A stretch of DNA of 64,000 nt from Actinomadura sp. K4S16. Its GTDB lineage: Bacteria > Actinomycetota > Actinomycetes > Streptosporangiales > Streptosporangiaceae. The stretch covers positions 682,001 to 746,000 of the forward strand of contig NZ_BDDE01000010.1 of NCBI RefSeq assembly GCF_008327685.1, given 5' to 3'. Below, in pieces: positions 1 to 7,705 of the stretch (within the stretch, counting starts at the first letter, position 1; the number at the start of each line of letters is the position of its first letter). The notes below the pieces were generated by a model. The model was not told the DNA's origin and did not search any database. It saw only the letters and a program-made list of their open reading frames with translations. The position numbers and the translations under genes were made by a program.

Positions 1-362
1 CGGAGCAGCTGGGCTGCGAGGTCGGCGCGATCGCCAACAGCCTGGTGTTCGACGCCGACGGGTCGCCGCTGCTGGTGCTGACCAGCGGCGCGCACCGCGT
101 CGACACGGTGAAGGTCGCGGCGCTCGTCGGCGCGGCGAAGGTGCGGCGGGCGACGCCGGAGTTCGTCCGGGAGTCGACGGGCCAGCCCATCGGGGGCGTC
201 GCGCCGGTCGGCCACCCGGCGCCGATCCGCACGCTGGTGGACGTCTGGCTGGACCGGTACGACGAGGTGTGGGCGGCGGGCGGGCACCCGCACACCGTCT
301 TCCCCACCTCGTACGGCGAACTGCTGAGGATCACCGGCGGGACTCCCGCGGAGGTGGAGTGA
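1..362 (+). CDS. YbaK/EbsC-type aminoacyl-tRNA deacylase, 5' end missing
   Basis: The reading frame is open from the window edge (codons begin at base 3) and ends at TGA 360-362, so the N-terminus lies outside. The visible part has the YbaK/ProX-like fold signature: a GCEVGAIANSLVF start of the core, LVLTSGAHRVDT, and GGVAPVGH, the last being the conserved GGxxPxGH loop of trans-editing deacylases. Members of this family hydrolyse mischarged tRNAs such as Cys-tRNA(Pro) or Ala-tRNA(Pro) in the cytosol. The substrate cannot be read from the sequence. It is followed by an ArsC-like gene on the same strand. Confidence 0.85.
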   Translation, partial: EQLGCEVGAIANSLVFDADGSPLLVLTSGAHRVDTVKVAALVGAAKVRRATPEFVRESTGQPIGGVAPVGHPAPIRTLVDVWLDRYDEVWAAGGHPHTVFPTSYGELLRITGGTPAEVE

Positions 363-435
363 CCCGGCTGAAGTGACACCGCCGGAGTGACGCAGGCGAT
401 GTGACGCGCAGGTGAAGATACGGAGAGGCGGAGTG

Positions 436-786
436 ATGGAACTGTGGCACAACCCGCGCTGCTCGAAGAGCCGCGCCGCCAAGGCCGCGCTGGACGAGGC
501 GGGCGTGGAGTACACCGAACGCCGCTACCTCGACCGGCCGCCCACGGCGCAGGAGCTGGACGAGGTCCTCACCCGGATCGGCGCCGAGCCCTGGGACGTG
601 GCGCGGCTGAACGAGCCGGTCGCCAAGGAGCTCGGGCTGAAGGACATGGAGCGCGACCGGGCCCGCTGGATCGAGGTCATGGTGGCGAACCCGGTGCTGA
701 TCCAGCGTCCGATCGTCCTGACGGGCGAGAGCGCCGTCGTGGCGCGCGATGCCGAATCGGTGCGCAAGGCCCTCGACAGCCAGTGA
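436..786 (+). CDS. ArsC/Spx-family thioredoxin-fold protein
   Basis: A 116-residue protein beginning MELWHNPRCSKSRAA. The NPRCSKSR motif holds the single reactive Cys (residue 9) typical of glutaredoxin-linked arsenate reductases and the YfgD subgroup, and the C-terminal NPVLIQRPIVL motif is the anion-binding segment of the family. ATG 436 is chosen over an upstream in-frame GTG at 412 because the protein then begins at the family's usual N-terminus and a GGAGAGG lies 7-8 nt upstream. No arsenic genes surround it, so a general thiol/disulfide role is as likely as arsenate reduction. Confidence 0.85.
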   Translation: MELWHNPRCSKSRAAKAALDEAGVEYTERRYLDRPPTAQELDEVLTRIGAEPWDVARLNEPVAKELGLKDMERDRARWIEVMVANPVLIQRPIVLTGESAVVARDAESVRKALDSQ

Positions 787-842
787 CACCGGTGTGATTC
801 TGGGGAGTCGGGATACGGCGAAGGACGGCCTCCGGAGGGGTG

Positions 843-1685
843 ATGGCGGCGCAGATGCGGACGGGTCCGGCGGCGCGCGACCCGGAGTTCCGGGGGATCG
901 ACCCGCCCGCGCTCAACCAGGTGATCAGGCAGCTCCAGGACGCGCAGAACGCGATCCAGGGCTGGCTGAACGGCCACCGCCCGCCGCCCGGGGTGTCCGC
1001 GGCCGGGTACCGGCAGGCCGACGAGGTGGCGCGGTGGGCCGTCGAGCAGCTCGGGATGCTGACGCGGCGGTACAACTTCGCGGTCACCCATCCCTCTCCC
1101 GGCGGGGGCGTCGACGTACCGCCGGCGCCCGCCCCGGCCCCCTCGCCGCGGAAGACCGGAGGCGGCCCGGTCGGGACGCCGCGTCCCGTGAAGGCGCCGC
1201 CGCACCGGACCCCGCCCGCCAAGGCGGTGCCGCAGCCGACCCCGCACGGCGCCGGTGACATCGGGAACTTCCCCGACCGGCCCGCCGCCGCCCGCGCCGC
1301 CAGGGCCGACGCGGTGGCCGTGACGACGGCCGTCCAGGAGGGCCGGCCCGTCCCGGACTCGGTGTGGAGGCACCTGAAGGCCGACGCCGGCGACCCCGAC
1401 TACACCGAGAAGCTGTACGAGCGGCTCGGCCCGGCGGCCGCCGCCGAGCTGCTGAAGGCCGCCCAGGGGGACCGCGCGAGGCTGACGGCCGTCCAGCAGT
1501 CCCTCGGCATGGCCAGCCACCACCTGCCGATGGACGTGAAGTGGCTGCGCGCCTTCCTGGCCGAGGCCGACCGCGCCGGGATCCGTCCCGTCGCCGTCCA
1601 GGTGCTCCTGGGCGCCGACATGAGCGCCCGCACGCGCGAGGCCGTCGCCAGGCTCGACCTGCACCCGTCCGCCGCCACCGCCTGA
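843..1685 (+). CDS. Two-domain helical protein with proline-rich linker, function unknown
   Basis: A 280-residue protein of no family I can name. Residues about 10-75 are predicted helical and resemble the helix-turn-helix hairpin of ESX/WXG-type proteins. Residues about 85-140 form a Pro/Ala/Lys/Arg-rich linker, and the C-terminal 140 residues are again helical. ATG 843 follows GGAGGGG closely; a GTG at 840 is also possible. The next gene, 27 bp downstream, encodes a 110-residue helical protein with a Trp-Gly turn, so the two may be partners. No signal peptide or membrane segment is visible. No secretion machinery lies within the window. Confidence 0.6.
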   Translation: MAAQMRTGPAARDPEFRGIDPPALNQVIRQLQDAQNAIQGWLNGHRPPPGVSAAGYRQADEVARWAVEQLGMLTRRYNFAVTHPSPGGGVDVPPAPAPAPSPRKTGGGPVGTPRPVKAPPHRTPPAKAVPQPTPHGAGDIGNFPDRPAAARAARADAVAVTTAVQEGRPVPDSVWRHLKADAGDPDYTEKLYERLGPAAAAELLKAAQGDRARLTAVQQSLGMASHHLPMDVKWLRAFLAEADRAGIRPVAVQVLLGADMSARTREAVARLDLHPSAATA

Positions 1686-1712
1686 AAGACCGACACCGCC
1701 TGAGAGGTCGCC

Positions 1713-2045
1713 ATGGCCGCTCCACCGCCCCCCGGCAGCCTGCCCCCGCCGATCAGCGGCGCCGCGGCGGCCCGGCTGTCGCCCGCCGAGCAGCCCAATC
1801 CGGAGTACCAGCAGCTCTACCAGGCGTACGCGGACGCCTACGGCAGCATCGACCGGCTCCGGCAGGCGCTGGACGCGCCCGCGCGGACGCTCGGTGGGAC
1901 GGACGCGTGGCTCGGCCCGGAGGCGCGGGAGTGGGGCGGGCAGCTCGACGCGAACCGCGGGACGCTGCGCAAGGCCGCCGACCGGATCCTCTGGGACCTC
2001 TACGATCGGCTCTCCGCCACCCAGCGGACCGTCACGCGGGTCTAG
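1713..2045 (+). CDS. Small WXG100-like helical protein
   Basis: A 110-residue protein with a short Pro-rich N-terminus followed by two long helices (about residues 33-60 and 68-105) joined near EAREWGGQLDANR. The size, two-helix layout and central Trp-Gly-Gly resemble ESAT-6/WXG100 type VII secretion substrates, but the motif is not a strict W-x-G, so the assignment is an inference. It follows the proline-rich protein on the same strand after 27 bp and its stop codon overlaps the -10 box of the next gene. Confidence 0.55.
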   Translation: MAAPPPPGSLPPPISGAAAARLSPAEQPNPEYQQLYQAYADAYGSIDRLRQALDAPARTLGGTDAWLGPEAREWGGQLDANRGTLRKAADRILWDLYDRLSATQRTVTRV

Positions 2046-2048
2046 TCT
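2043..2048 (+). promoter_or_regulatory. -10 box of a leaderless promoter for the GNAT gene
   Basis: TAGTCT overlaps the TAG stop of the upstream gene and ends 7 nt before GTG 2056. This spacing puts transcription start at or next to the start codon. No convincing -35 hexamer is visible. Confidence 0.45.
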
Positions 2049-2055
2049 CTGTCGG

Positions 2056-2658
2056 GTGAGGGACCCGAAGCTGCGCGAGATCGACGAACGCGCCTTCCTA
2101 CGCAGGCTGAGCCCCATGCTGGACGTGTACGCGGCCGCGATGGAGCCGCCGAACGAGCAGCTCCCGGGCCGGCACACCATCATGGAACGGCACGCCTCGT
2201 ATCCGGGGTTCCGCGCGTTCGTGGTCGAGCGGCGGGGCGCGCTGCCCGTCATGCCGGCGCCCGTCCAGGGGTTCGCCTACGGGTTCCACGGGGCGCGCGG
2301 CCAGTGGTGGCACGACGTCGTCTACCAGGCGCTGGCCGACCGGGAGGGGCCCGAGCACGCCGACACGTGGCTGGAGGACGCCTTCGAGGTCGCCGAGCTG
2401 CACGTCCATCCGCAGGCGCAGGGCAAGGGCCTCGGCCGGGCGCTGCTCAACGCGCTGTGCGGCGGGCGGACGGAGCGCACGGTCGTGCTGTCGACGCTCG
2501 ACAGGCGGCCGGAGACACCGGCCCGCCACCTCTACCGCTCGGTCGGCATGGTCGACCTGCTGACCGACTTCGAGTTCCCGGGCGGCGGGCCCCGCTACGC
2601 GGTCATGGGCGGGACCCTGCCGCTGGCGCCGTACCCGGCGCCGTCCAGCAGCGAGTAG
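2056..2658 (+). CDS. GNAT-family N-acetyltransferase
   Basis: A 200-residue protein with the GNAT acetyl-CoA loop in HPQAQGKGLGRALL (Q/R-x-x-G-x-G/A, residues about 117-130) preceded by the strand VAELHVHP. The substrate is not recognisable. GTG 2056 is preferred: it lies directly behind a -10-like TAGTCT with no Shine-Dalgarno, and the protein then starts at the family's N-terminal strand. The 3' end overlaps metF on the opposite strand by 64 bp, so the last 21 codons (residues about 180-200) are read on both strands. Confidence 0.8.
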   Translation: MRDPKLREIDERAFLRRLSPMLDVYAAAMEPPNEQLPGRHTIMERHASYPGFRAFVVERRGALPVMPAPVQGFAYGFHGARGQWWHDVVYQALADREGPEHADTWLEDAFEVAELHVHPQAQGKGLGRALLNALCGGRTERTVVLSTLDRRPETPARHLYRSVGMVDLLTDFEFPGGGPRYAVMGGTLPLAPYPAPSSSE

Positions 2659-3530
2659 ACCTCGCGCGTCGCCGTGGACTTGTTGAACGTGATGAAGTGG
2701 ATCCCCGGCGCGTCCTGGTCGAGGAGCTCCCCGCACAGTTCGGCGGCGTGCTCGATGCCGAGCCGGCGGACGGCCTCCGGGTCGTCCGCGACGGCCTCGA
2801 ACCGGGCCCGCACCTCGGGCGGGAAGGGCGCGCCCGACAGCTGCTCGGACCGCTCGATCGTGCTGAGCTGGGTGACCGGCATGATGCCGGGCAGGATCGG
2901 CACGTCGCAGCCGGCGGCGGCGACGCGGTCGCGCAGCCGGAAGTAGTCCTCGGCGCGGAAGAACATCTGGGTGATCGCGTAGTCGGCGCCGGCCCGGCAC
3001 TTGTCCACGAAGTAGCGGGTGTCGCTCTCGATGTCGGGCGAGCGCGGGTGCTTGTAGGGGAACGCGGCCACGCCGACGCAGAAGTCGCCGTAGGAGCGGA
3101 TCATCTGGACCAGCTCGGCGGCGTACTCGACGCCGTCGGGGTGCTTGACCCACTCCCCCATCGGGTCGCCGGGGGGGTCGCCGCGCAGCGCGAGGACGTT
3201 GCGGACGCCGGCGGCAGCGAACCGGCCGACCAGGTTGCGCAGCTCGGCCTGGGAGTGGTTCACGGCGGTGAAGTGCGCGACCGGGGTGAGGGTGGTGTCG
3301 GTGGCGATGCGCTCGACGATGTCGACGGTCGTGTCGCGGGTGCCGCCGCCCGCGCCGTAGGTCACCGACACGAACGTCGGGTGCAGCGACTCCAGCTCGC
3401 GGATCGTACGCCACAGGTTCCGCGCGCCCTTGTCGGTCTTGGGCGGGAAGAACTCGAACGAGAACGAGCGCTCGCCCGAGGCGAGCAGTTCTCGGACGGT
3501 GGGGGGCCTGTCAGGGCGTACGCGTCGCAT
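2595..3530 (-). CDS. metF: 5,10-methylenetetrahydrofolate reductase
   Basis: A 311-residue MetF. It reduces 5,10-methylene-THF to 5-methyl-THF for methionine synthesis, using FAD. Family landmarks are FSFEFFPPKTD near the N-terminus (the Glu is the catalytic residue), VSVTYGAGG, ALRGDPP, and ITQMFF followed by PGIMPV. Length equals the usual bacterial enzyme. It is transcribed divergently from the polyprenyl synthase, with 189 bp between starts, and runs convergently into the GNAT gene with a 64-bp overlap. The pairing of metF with a polyprenyl synthase is also seen in mycobacteria (Rv2172c/idsA2). Confidence 0.95.
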   Translation of the reverse strand: MRRVRPDRPPTVRELLASGERSFSFEFFPPKTDKGARNLWRTIRELESLHPTFVSVTYGAGGGTRDTTVDIVERIATDTTLTPVAHFTAVNHSQAELRNLVGRFAAAGVRNVLALRGDPPGDPMGEWVKHPDGVEYAAELVQMIRSYGDFCVGVAAFPYKHPRSPDIESDTRYFVDKCRAGADYAITQMFFRAEDYFRLRDRVAAAGCDVPILPGIMPVTQLSTIERSEQLSGAPFPPEVRARFEAVADDPEAVRRLGIEHAAELCGELLDQDAPGIHFITFNKSTATREVYSLLDGAGYGASGRVPPMTA

Positions 3531-3707
3531 CCCCCAAGCCTACAGAAGCGCCCTGCGGAAGCACTCTGCGTGCGGAGGGAGCGGGCGGCGGCGCCCGACA
3601 GCCGATCCGCGTGATGCTCGCCACACCGGACGGGCGTTATGTCCGTATTCCCGAAGATCTAGTGACATCTCACGTTCTTGATGGAGGGTGGAAAGCACCC
3701 AGCTGGA

Positions 3708-3713
3708 TACGAT
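3708..3713 (+). promoter_or_regulatory. -10 box of a leaderless promoter for the polyprenyl synthase
   Basis: TACGAT ends 6 nt before ATG 3720 and no Shine-Dalgarno sequence is present, so the transcript probably begins at the ATG. A TTGATG at 3678-3683 is too far upstream (24 bp) to be its -35 partner. Confidence 0.45.
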
Positions 3714-3719
3714 CTCGGC

Positions 3720-4772
3720 ATGTCGACCAGCCAGATCCGCAAGGAGGTCGACGAGGCGCTGCTGGCCTTCGTCGACCGCCGGCGCCCCGCCCTGCGCGCC
3801 ATCAGCGACGACCTCGAGCCGCTGCTGGCCGCCCTGGACGCCCTTCTCGGCGGCGGGAAGCGGCTGCGGCCCGCCTTCTGCTACTGGGGGTGGCGCGCGG
3901 CGGGCGGCGAGGACGGGCCCGGCATCGTGGCCGCCGCCGCGTCCCTGGAGCTGCTACAGGCGAGCGCGCTGGTCCACGACGACGTGATGGACTCCAGCGA
4001 CACCCGGCGCGGCCAGCCGTCCGCCCACCGGCGGTTCGAGGCGCTGCACCGCGCGCAGGGGTGGCCCGGCGACGCCGAGTCGTTCGGCGGCGGCGCCGCC
4101 ATCCTGCTGGGCGACCTGTGCCTGGCCTGGTCGAGCGAGATGTTCGAGACCTCCGGGCTGGACGGTGCCAGCCGGCTGCGCGGCCGGGCGGTGTACGACC
4201 TCATGCGCACCGAGGTCATGTGCGGCCAGTACCTCGACATGCTGGAGGGGGCGCGCCGCCAGGCGAACGTCGCCACGGCGCTGCGCGTGGTGGAGTACAA
4301 GAGCGCCAAGTACACGATCGAGCGGCCGCTGCACCTCGGCGCGGCGCTGGCCGGCGCACGCCCGGACGTGGCGGCCTCGCTCACCGGCTACGGCCTGCCG
4401 CTCGGCATCGCCTTCCAGCTCCGCGACGACGTGCTCGGCGTGTTCGGCGACCCGGCCGAGACCGGCAAGCCCGCCGGCGACGACCTGCGCGAGGGCAAGC
4501 GCACCGTCCTGGTCGCGCTCACCCTGGAGCGGGCGAGCGCGGCCCAGGCCGCGGCCCTGGAGCGCCGGCTCGGCGACCCCGCGCTGGACCGCCCCGGCGT
4601 GGACGAGCTGCGCGCGATCATCGAGGAGACCGGGGGCCTGGCCGCGTGCGAGGCCATGATCAAGAGCTACCTCACCGAGGCGGAGCAGGCCCTGGCGGCG
4701 GCCCCCATCACCGAGGACGCCCGGGAGGCGCTGGCGGACCTCGCGGTGGCGGCCACCACGCGCAGCACCTGA
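3720..4772 (+). CDS. idsA: Polyprenyl (farnesyl/geranylgeranyl) diphosphate synthase
   Basis: A 350-residue trans-prenyltransferase that condenses isopentenyl diphosphate with allylic diphosphates for isoprenoid synthesis. The first Asp-rich motif is LVHDDVMDSSDTRRG (residues about 83-97) and the second is FQLRDDVLGVFGDP. GGGKRLRP is the substrate-binding Lys-Arg motif. Chain length cannot be fixed by eye; similarity to IdsA2 suggests C15-C20. The ATG at 3720 is chosen because the protein starts at the family N-terminus directly after a -10 box; an upstream in-frame ATG at 3678 would add 14 residues without similarity. Confidence 0.92.
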   Translation: MSTSQIRKEVDEALLAFVDRRRPALRAISDDLEPLLAALDALLGGGKRLRPAFCYWGWRAAGGEDGPGIVAAAASLELLQASALVHDDVMDSSDTRRGQPSAHRRFEALHRAQGWPGDAESFGGGAAILLGDLCLAWSSEMFETSGLDGASRLRGRAVYDLMRTEVMCGQYLDMLEGARRQANVATALRVVEYKSAKYTIERPLHLGAALAGARPDVAASLTGYGLPLGIAFQLRDDVLGVFGDPAETGKPAGDDLREGKRTVLVALTLERASAAQAAALERRLGDPALDRPGVDELRAIIEETGGLAACEAMIKSYLTEAEQALAAAPITEDAREALADLAVAATTRST

Positions 4773-4878
4773 GCCGCTTCCGGCACGGCGGTCCCGGTGC
4801 GGCGCGGTCGTCCCGGTGAGGTTCGGCGGCCCCCCGTGACACGATCCGGCCAAGTTTTCGCGGCGCACTAGAACTTTC

Positions 4879-4892
4879 CCACCAATTGGTGG
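4879..4892. promoter_or_regulatory. Perfect 14-bp palindrome, probable operator
   Basis: CCACCAATTGGTGG reads the same on both strands and lies 13 bp upstream of ATG 4906, between a possible -10 region (TAGAACTTT) and the ribosome binding site (AGAAAGG). Its position suggests repression of the AhpD-like/GH3 operon. Symmetry of this kind is common for TetR, MarR and LacI regulators. No regulator gene lies beside it. Confidence 0.55.
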
Positions 4893-4905
4893 CAGAAAGG
4901 TCGCC

Positions 4906-5454
4906 ATGTGCGCCGCCACCCCAGGAGAACGCGTCCCGCGCGTCGACCCGCTCCCCGAGCAGGAGTGGGACGACGTGGTCAAGGCCGTGACCGAGACGAT
5001 CGGCCCGCTGAACGTCATCACCACGCTCGCCCGGCACCCGGAGCTGTTCCGGTCGTGGATCGGGCTCGGCTCGATGCTGCTGATGAACGGGACGCTGGGC
5101 GCCCGCGACCGCGAGCTGGCGATCCTGCGGACGGCGCACCACCGCTCCTGCGAGTACGAGTGGGACCACCACCGGCGGGTCGCGCTGGACGCGGGGCTCA
5201 CCGAGGACGAGATCGCCGCGCTCCGGAAGGATCCGGACGAGCACGGCTGGAGCGGCGGCGACCGCATGGTGCTGGCCGCCGCGGACGAGCTGCACGAGCA
5301 CGGCACGATCGGCGACGCGACGTGGACGGAGCTGTCGACGCGCTTCGGGGAGCGCGAGCTGATCGAGCTGGTGATGCTGATCGGCCACTACCACATGGTC
5401 GCCTTCGCGCTGAACGCCCTGCGGGTCCAGCACGAGGACGGGGCGGGCGGATGA
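4906..5454 (+). CDS. Carboxymuconolactone decarboxylase-family (AhpD-like) protein
   Basis: A 182-residue all-helical protein of the CMD/AhpD superfamily. The core LGARDRELAILRTAHHRSCEYEWDHHRRVALDAG aligns with the CMD domain, with ILRTAHHRSCEYEWDHH in the place where AhpD has its E-x6-C-x-x-C-x3-H site. Here only one Cys is present (YEW follows it), so the thiol-peroxidase chemistry of AhpD is unlikely and a decarboxylase/dehydratase-like or unknown role is more probable. The stop overlaps the start of the GH3 gene as ATGA (5451-5454), so the two are translationally coupled. Confidence 0.82.
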   Translation: MCAATPGERVPRVDPLPEQEWDDVVKAVTETIGPLNVITTLARHPELFRSWIGLGSMLLMNGTLGARDRELAILRTAHHRSCEYEWDHHRRVALDAGLTEDEIAALRKDPDEHGWSGGDRMVLAAADELHEHGTIGDATWTELSTRFGERELIELVMLIGHYHMVAFALNALRVQHEDGAGG

Positions 5455-7613
5455 GGGGGACGAAACCCGGGCGCGGGCTGCCGGGGGCGCTCGCGGTCGC
5501 CTCCGCGCTGGCGCTGACGGCGGTGCTGACCGCGGCCTCCGCGCCCGGCGAGGCGCGGGCGGCGGCCGGGCGCTGCGGCGACCCGGCCTCGCGGCCGTGG
5601 TGCGACGCCGCGCTGGCGCCCGACCGGCGGGCGGCGCTGCTGCTGCCGCGGCTGACCGCCGACGAGAAGATCGCGCTGCTGGCGGCGGACGACCCGTTCG
5701 GCGGGCCGCTCGGCGGGTTCTCCGAGGACGCCCACGCCGACACCGCCGGCGGGATCCCCCGGCTCGGCGTCCCGCCGGTCCTCATGGCCGACGGGCCGGC
5801 CGGCGTCCGGCAGGGCAAGGCGACGGCGCTGCCCGCGCCGATCGCGCTCGCCGCGGCCTTCGACCCGAAGGCCGCGCGGCTGTACGGCGGGACGGTCGGG
5901 TGGGAGGCGCGGCACCGGGGCAACGACCTGGTCTTCGGCCCGACGGTGGACGTCCTGCGCACGCCCCGCAACGGCCGGACGTTCGAGGGCTTCGGCGAGG
6001 ACCCCTACCTGTCGGCGACCCTCGGCGTGCCGTGGATCCAGGGCGCGCAGGCGCAGGGCGTGATGACCTCGGTCAAGCACATGGCCGTCTACACGCAGGA
6101 GACCGACCGGCTGTCGCTCGGCATGAACGTCGACCCGCGCACGCTCCGCGAGATCTACCTGCCGCCGTTCGAGGCCGCGGTGAAGGACGCGGGCGCCGCG
6201 ACGGTGATGTGCGGGTTCGGCCGGCTGAACGGCCGGTGGGCCTGCCAGGACGGCGCCGTCCTCAACGGGATCCTGCGGTCGGAGTGGGGGTTCACGGGGT
6301 TCGTGCCGTCCGACCACACCGCCGCGCAGGACGCCGCCGGCGCCGCGAACGGCGGCCTCGACATGGAACTGCCGATGGGCAGGAGGTACAACGCGCTCCT
6401 GCTGAAGTCGGCCGTCGCGCAGAGGAAGGTCGCGCAGGCGACGATCGACGCGCACGTGCGCAACATCCTGCGGACGATGTTCCGGTTCGGCGTGTTCGAC
6501 CGGCAGGCGTACCCCAACGACCTCACCCGCATCGACCGGACGGGCAGCCGGAACGCGGCGCGGGCCATCGCGGAGGGCGGGATCACGCTGCTGAAGAACG
6601 ACGGCGTCCTGCCGCTCGCGGCCCCGAGGTCGATCGCGCTGATCGGCCGGGCCGCCCGGCAGAGCCCGAGCGGCTTCGGCTCGGCCAAGGTCGTCCCGTT
6701 CGGGACCGTGAGCGCGCAGGACGGCATCGCCCGCCGCGCGGGGGCCGGAACCAAGGTCACCTACCACGACGGCGACGACCGCGGAGGCGCCGCCGAGGCG
6801 GCCCGCGGCGCGGACCTCGCCATCGTGTTCGCGACCGACAGCCAGGGCGAGTTCTTCGACAAGTCGTGCCTGACGCTGCAGTGCGGCGACCCGCTCAGAG
6901 GCGACCAGGACGGGCTGATCTCCGAGGTCGCCAAGGCCAATCCCAACACGATCGTCGTGCTGAACACGGGCGGGCCCGTGCTGACGCCCTGGGCCGGGCA
7001 GGTGAGGGGCATCGTCGAGGCCTGGTACCCGGGCCAGGAGGCGGGGGACGCCCTGGCGCGCGTCCTCTACGGGGACGTGGACCCCGGCGGGCGGCTCCCC
7101 GTGACGTTCCCCGTCAGCGAGAACGACGCGCCCGCGTCCGGGAACCCGGCGCAGTACCCCGGTCTCGGCAAGAGCGCCACGTTCTCCGAGGGCGTCATGG
7201 TCGGCTACCGGCACTACGACGCGAAGGGCATCGCGCCGCGGTTCCCGTTCGGGCACGGCTTGTCCTACACGACGTTCGCCTACGGCGGGCTGTCCGTGAC
7301 GTCCAAGGCCGTGCGGGTGACGGTCACCAACACCGGCCGGCGCGCCGGCGTGGCCGTGCCGCAGCTCTACATCGGCATGCCGTCGCCGGGAGTGGAGGTC
7401 CCCCAGCCGCCCAAGCAGCTCAAGGGGTACGCCAAGGTCGCCCTCGGGCCCGGGCAGAGCGCGAAGGTGACGTTCCCGCTGTCGCCGCGCTCGCTCGCCT
7501 ACTGGAACCAGGCGGCGAAGGCGTGGAAGGTCGCCCCCGGCTGCTACAAGATCATGGTGGGCGACTCGTCCCGGCGCATCGCGCGGACCGGGACGCTCGG
7601 GACGTGCCGCTGA
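5451..7613 (+). CDS. Secreted glycoside hydrolase family 3 (beta-glucosidase-like)
   Basis: A 720-residue enzyme with an N-terminal signal peptide (hydrophobic residues about 11-30, Ala-x-Ala near 36-38). The GH3 barrel carries VLMADGPAGVRQG, GRTFEGFGEDPYLSA, SVKHMAVY and FVPSDH, where Asp 288 sits at the nucleophile position (usual motif SDW, here SDH). The C-terminal (alpha/beta)6 sandwich includes GGITLLKNDGVLPL, and a fibronectin-like domain (VTVTNTGRRAGVAVPQLYI) ends the protein. It probably cleaves beta-linked glucosides outside the cell. Start ATG 5451 overlaps the upstream stop. Confidence 0.93.
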   Translation: MRGTKPGRGLPGALAVASALALTAVLTAASAPGEARAAAGRCGDPASRPWCDAALAPDRRAALLLPRLTADEKIALLAADDPFGGPLGGFSEDAHADTAGGIPRLGVPPVLMADGPAGVRQGKATALPAPIALAAAFDPKAARLYGGTVGWEARHRGNDLVFGPTVDVLRTPRNGRTFEGFGEDPYLSATLGVPWIQGAQAQGVMTSVKHMAVYTQETDRLSLGMNVDPRTLREIYLPPFEAAVKDAGAATVMCGFGRLNGRWACQDGAVLNGILRSEWGFTGFVPSDHTAAQDAAGAANGGLDMELPMGRRYNALLLKSAVAQRKVAQATIDAHVRNILRTMFRFGVFDRQAYPNDLTRIDRTGSRNAARAIAEGGITLLKNDGVLPLAAPRSIALIGRAARQSPSGFGSAKVVPFGTVSAQDGIARRAGAGTKVTYHDGDDRGGAAEAARGADLAIVFATDSQGEFFDKSCLTLQCGDPLRGDQDGLISEVAKANPNTIVVLNTGGPVLTPWAGQVRGIVEAWYPGQEAGDALARVLYGDVDPGGRLPVTFPVSENDAPASGNPAQYPGLGKSATFSEGVMVGYRHYDAKGIAPRFPFGHGLSYTTFAYGGLSVTSKAVRVTVTNTGRRAGVAVPQLYIGMPSPGVEVPQPPKQLKGYAKVALGPGQSAKVTFPLSPRSLAYWNQAAKAWKVAPGCYKIMVGDSSRRIARTGTLGTCR

Positions 7614-7705
7614 CGGCGAAGATCGCCGTTCCGCTGTCCCGCTCCCCGGTTACAGGGTACAAATGGGGAGATCTTCGTCCGCCCCCGCCGAGTCGGAGTC
7701 CCCCA

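Noticed and set aside
525..2252. Long minus-strand open frame across the first five genes
   Set aside because: It is antisense to genes with clear homology and exists only because high GC suppresses stop codons.
5597..7705. N-terminal extension of the kinase gene back through the GH3 gene
   Set aside because: The extension is out-of-frame GH3 sequence; GTG 7706 with its own GGAG gives a normal kinase.
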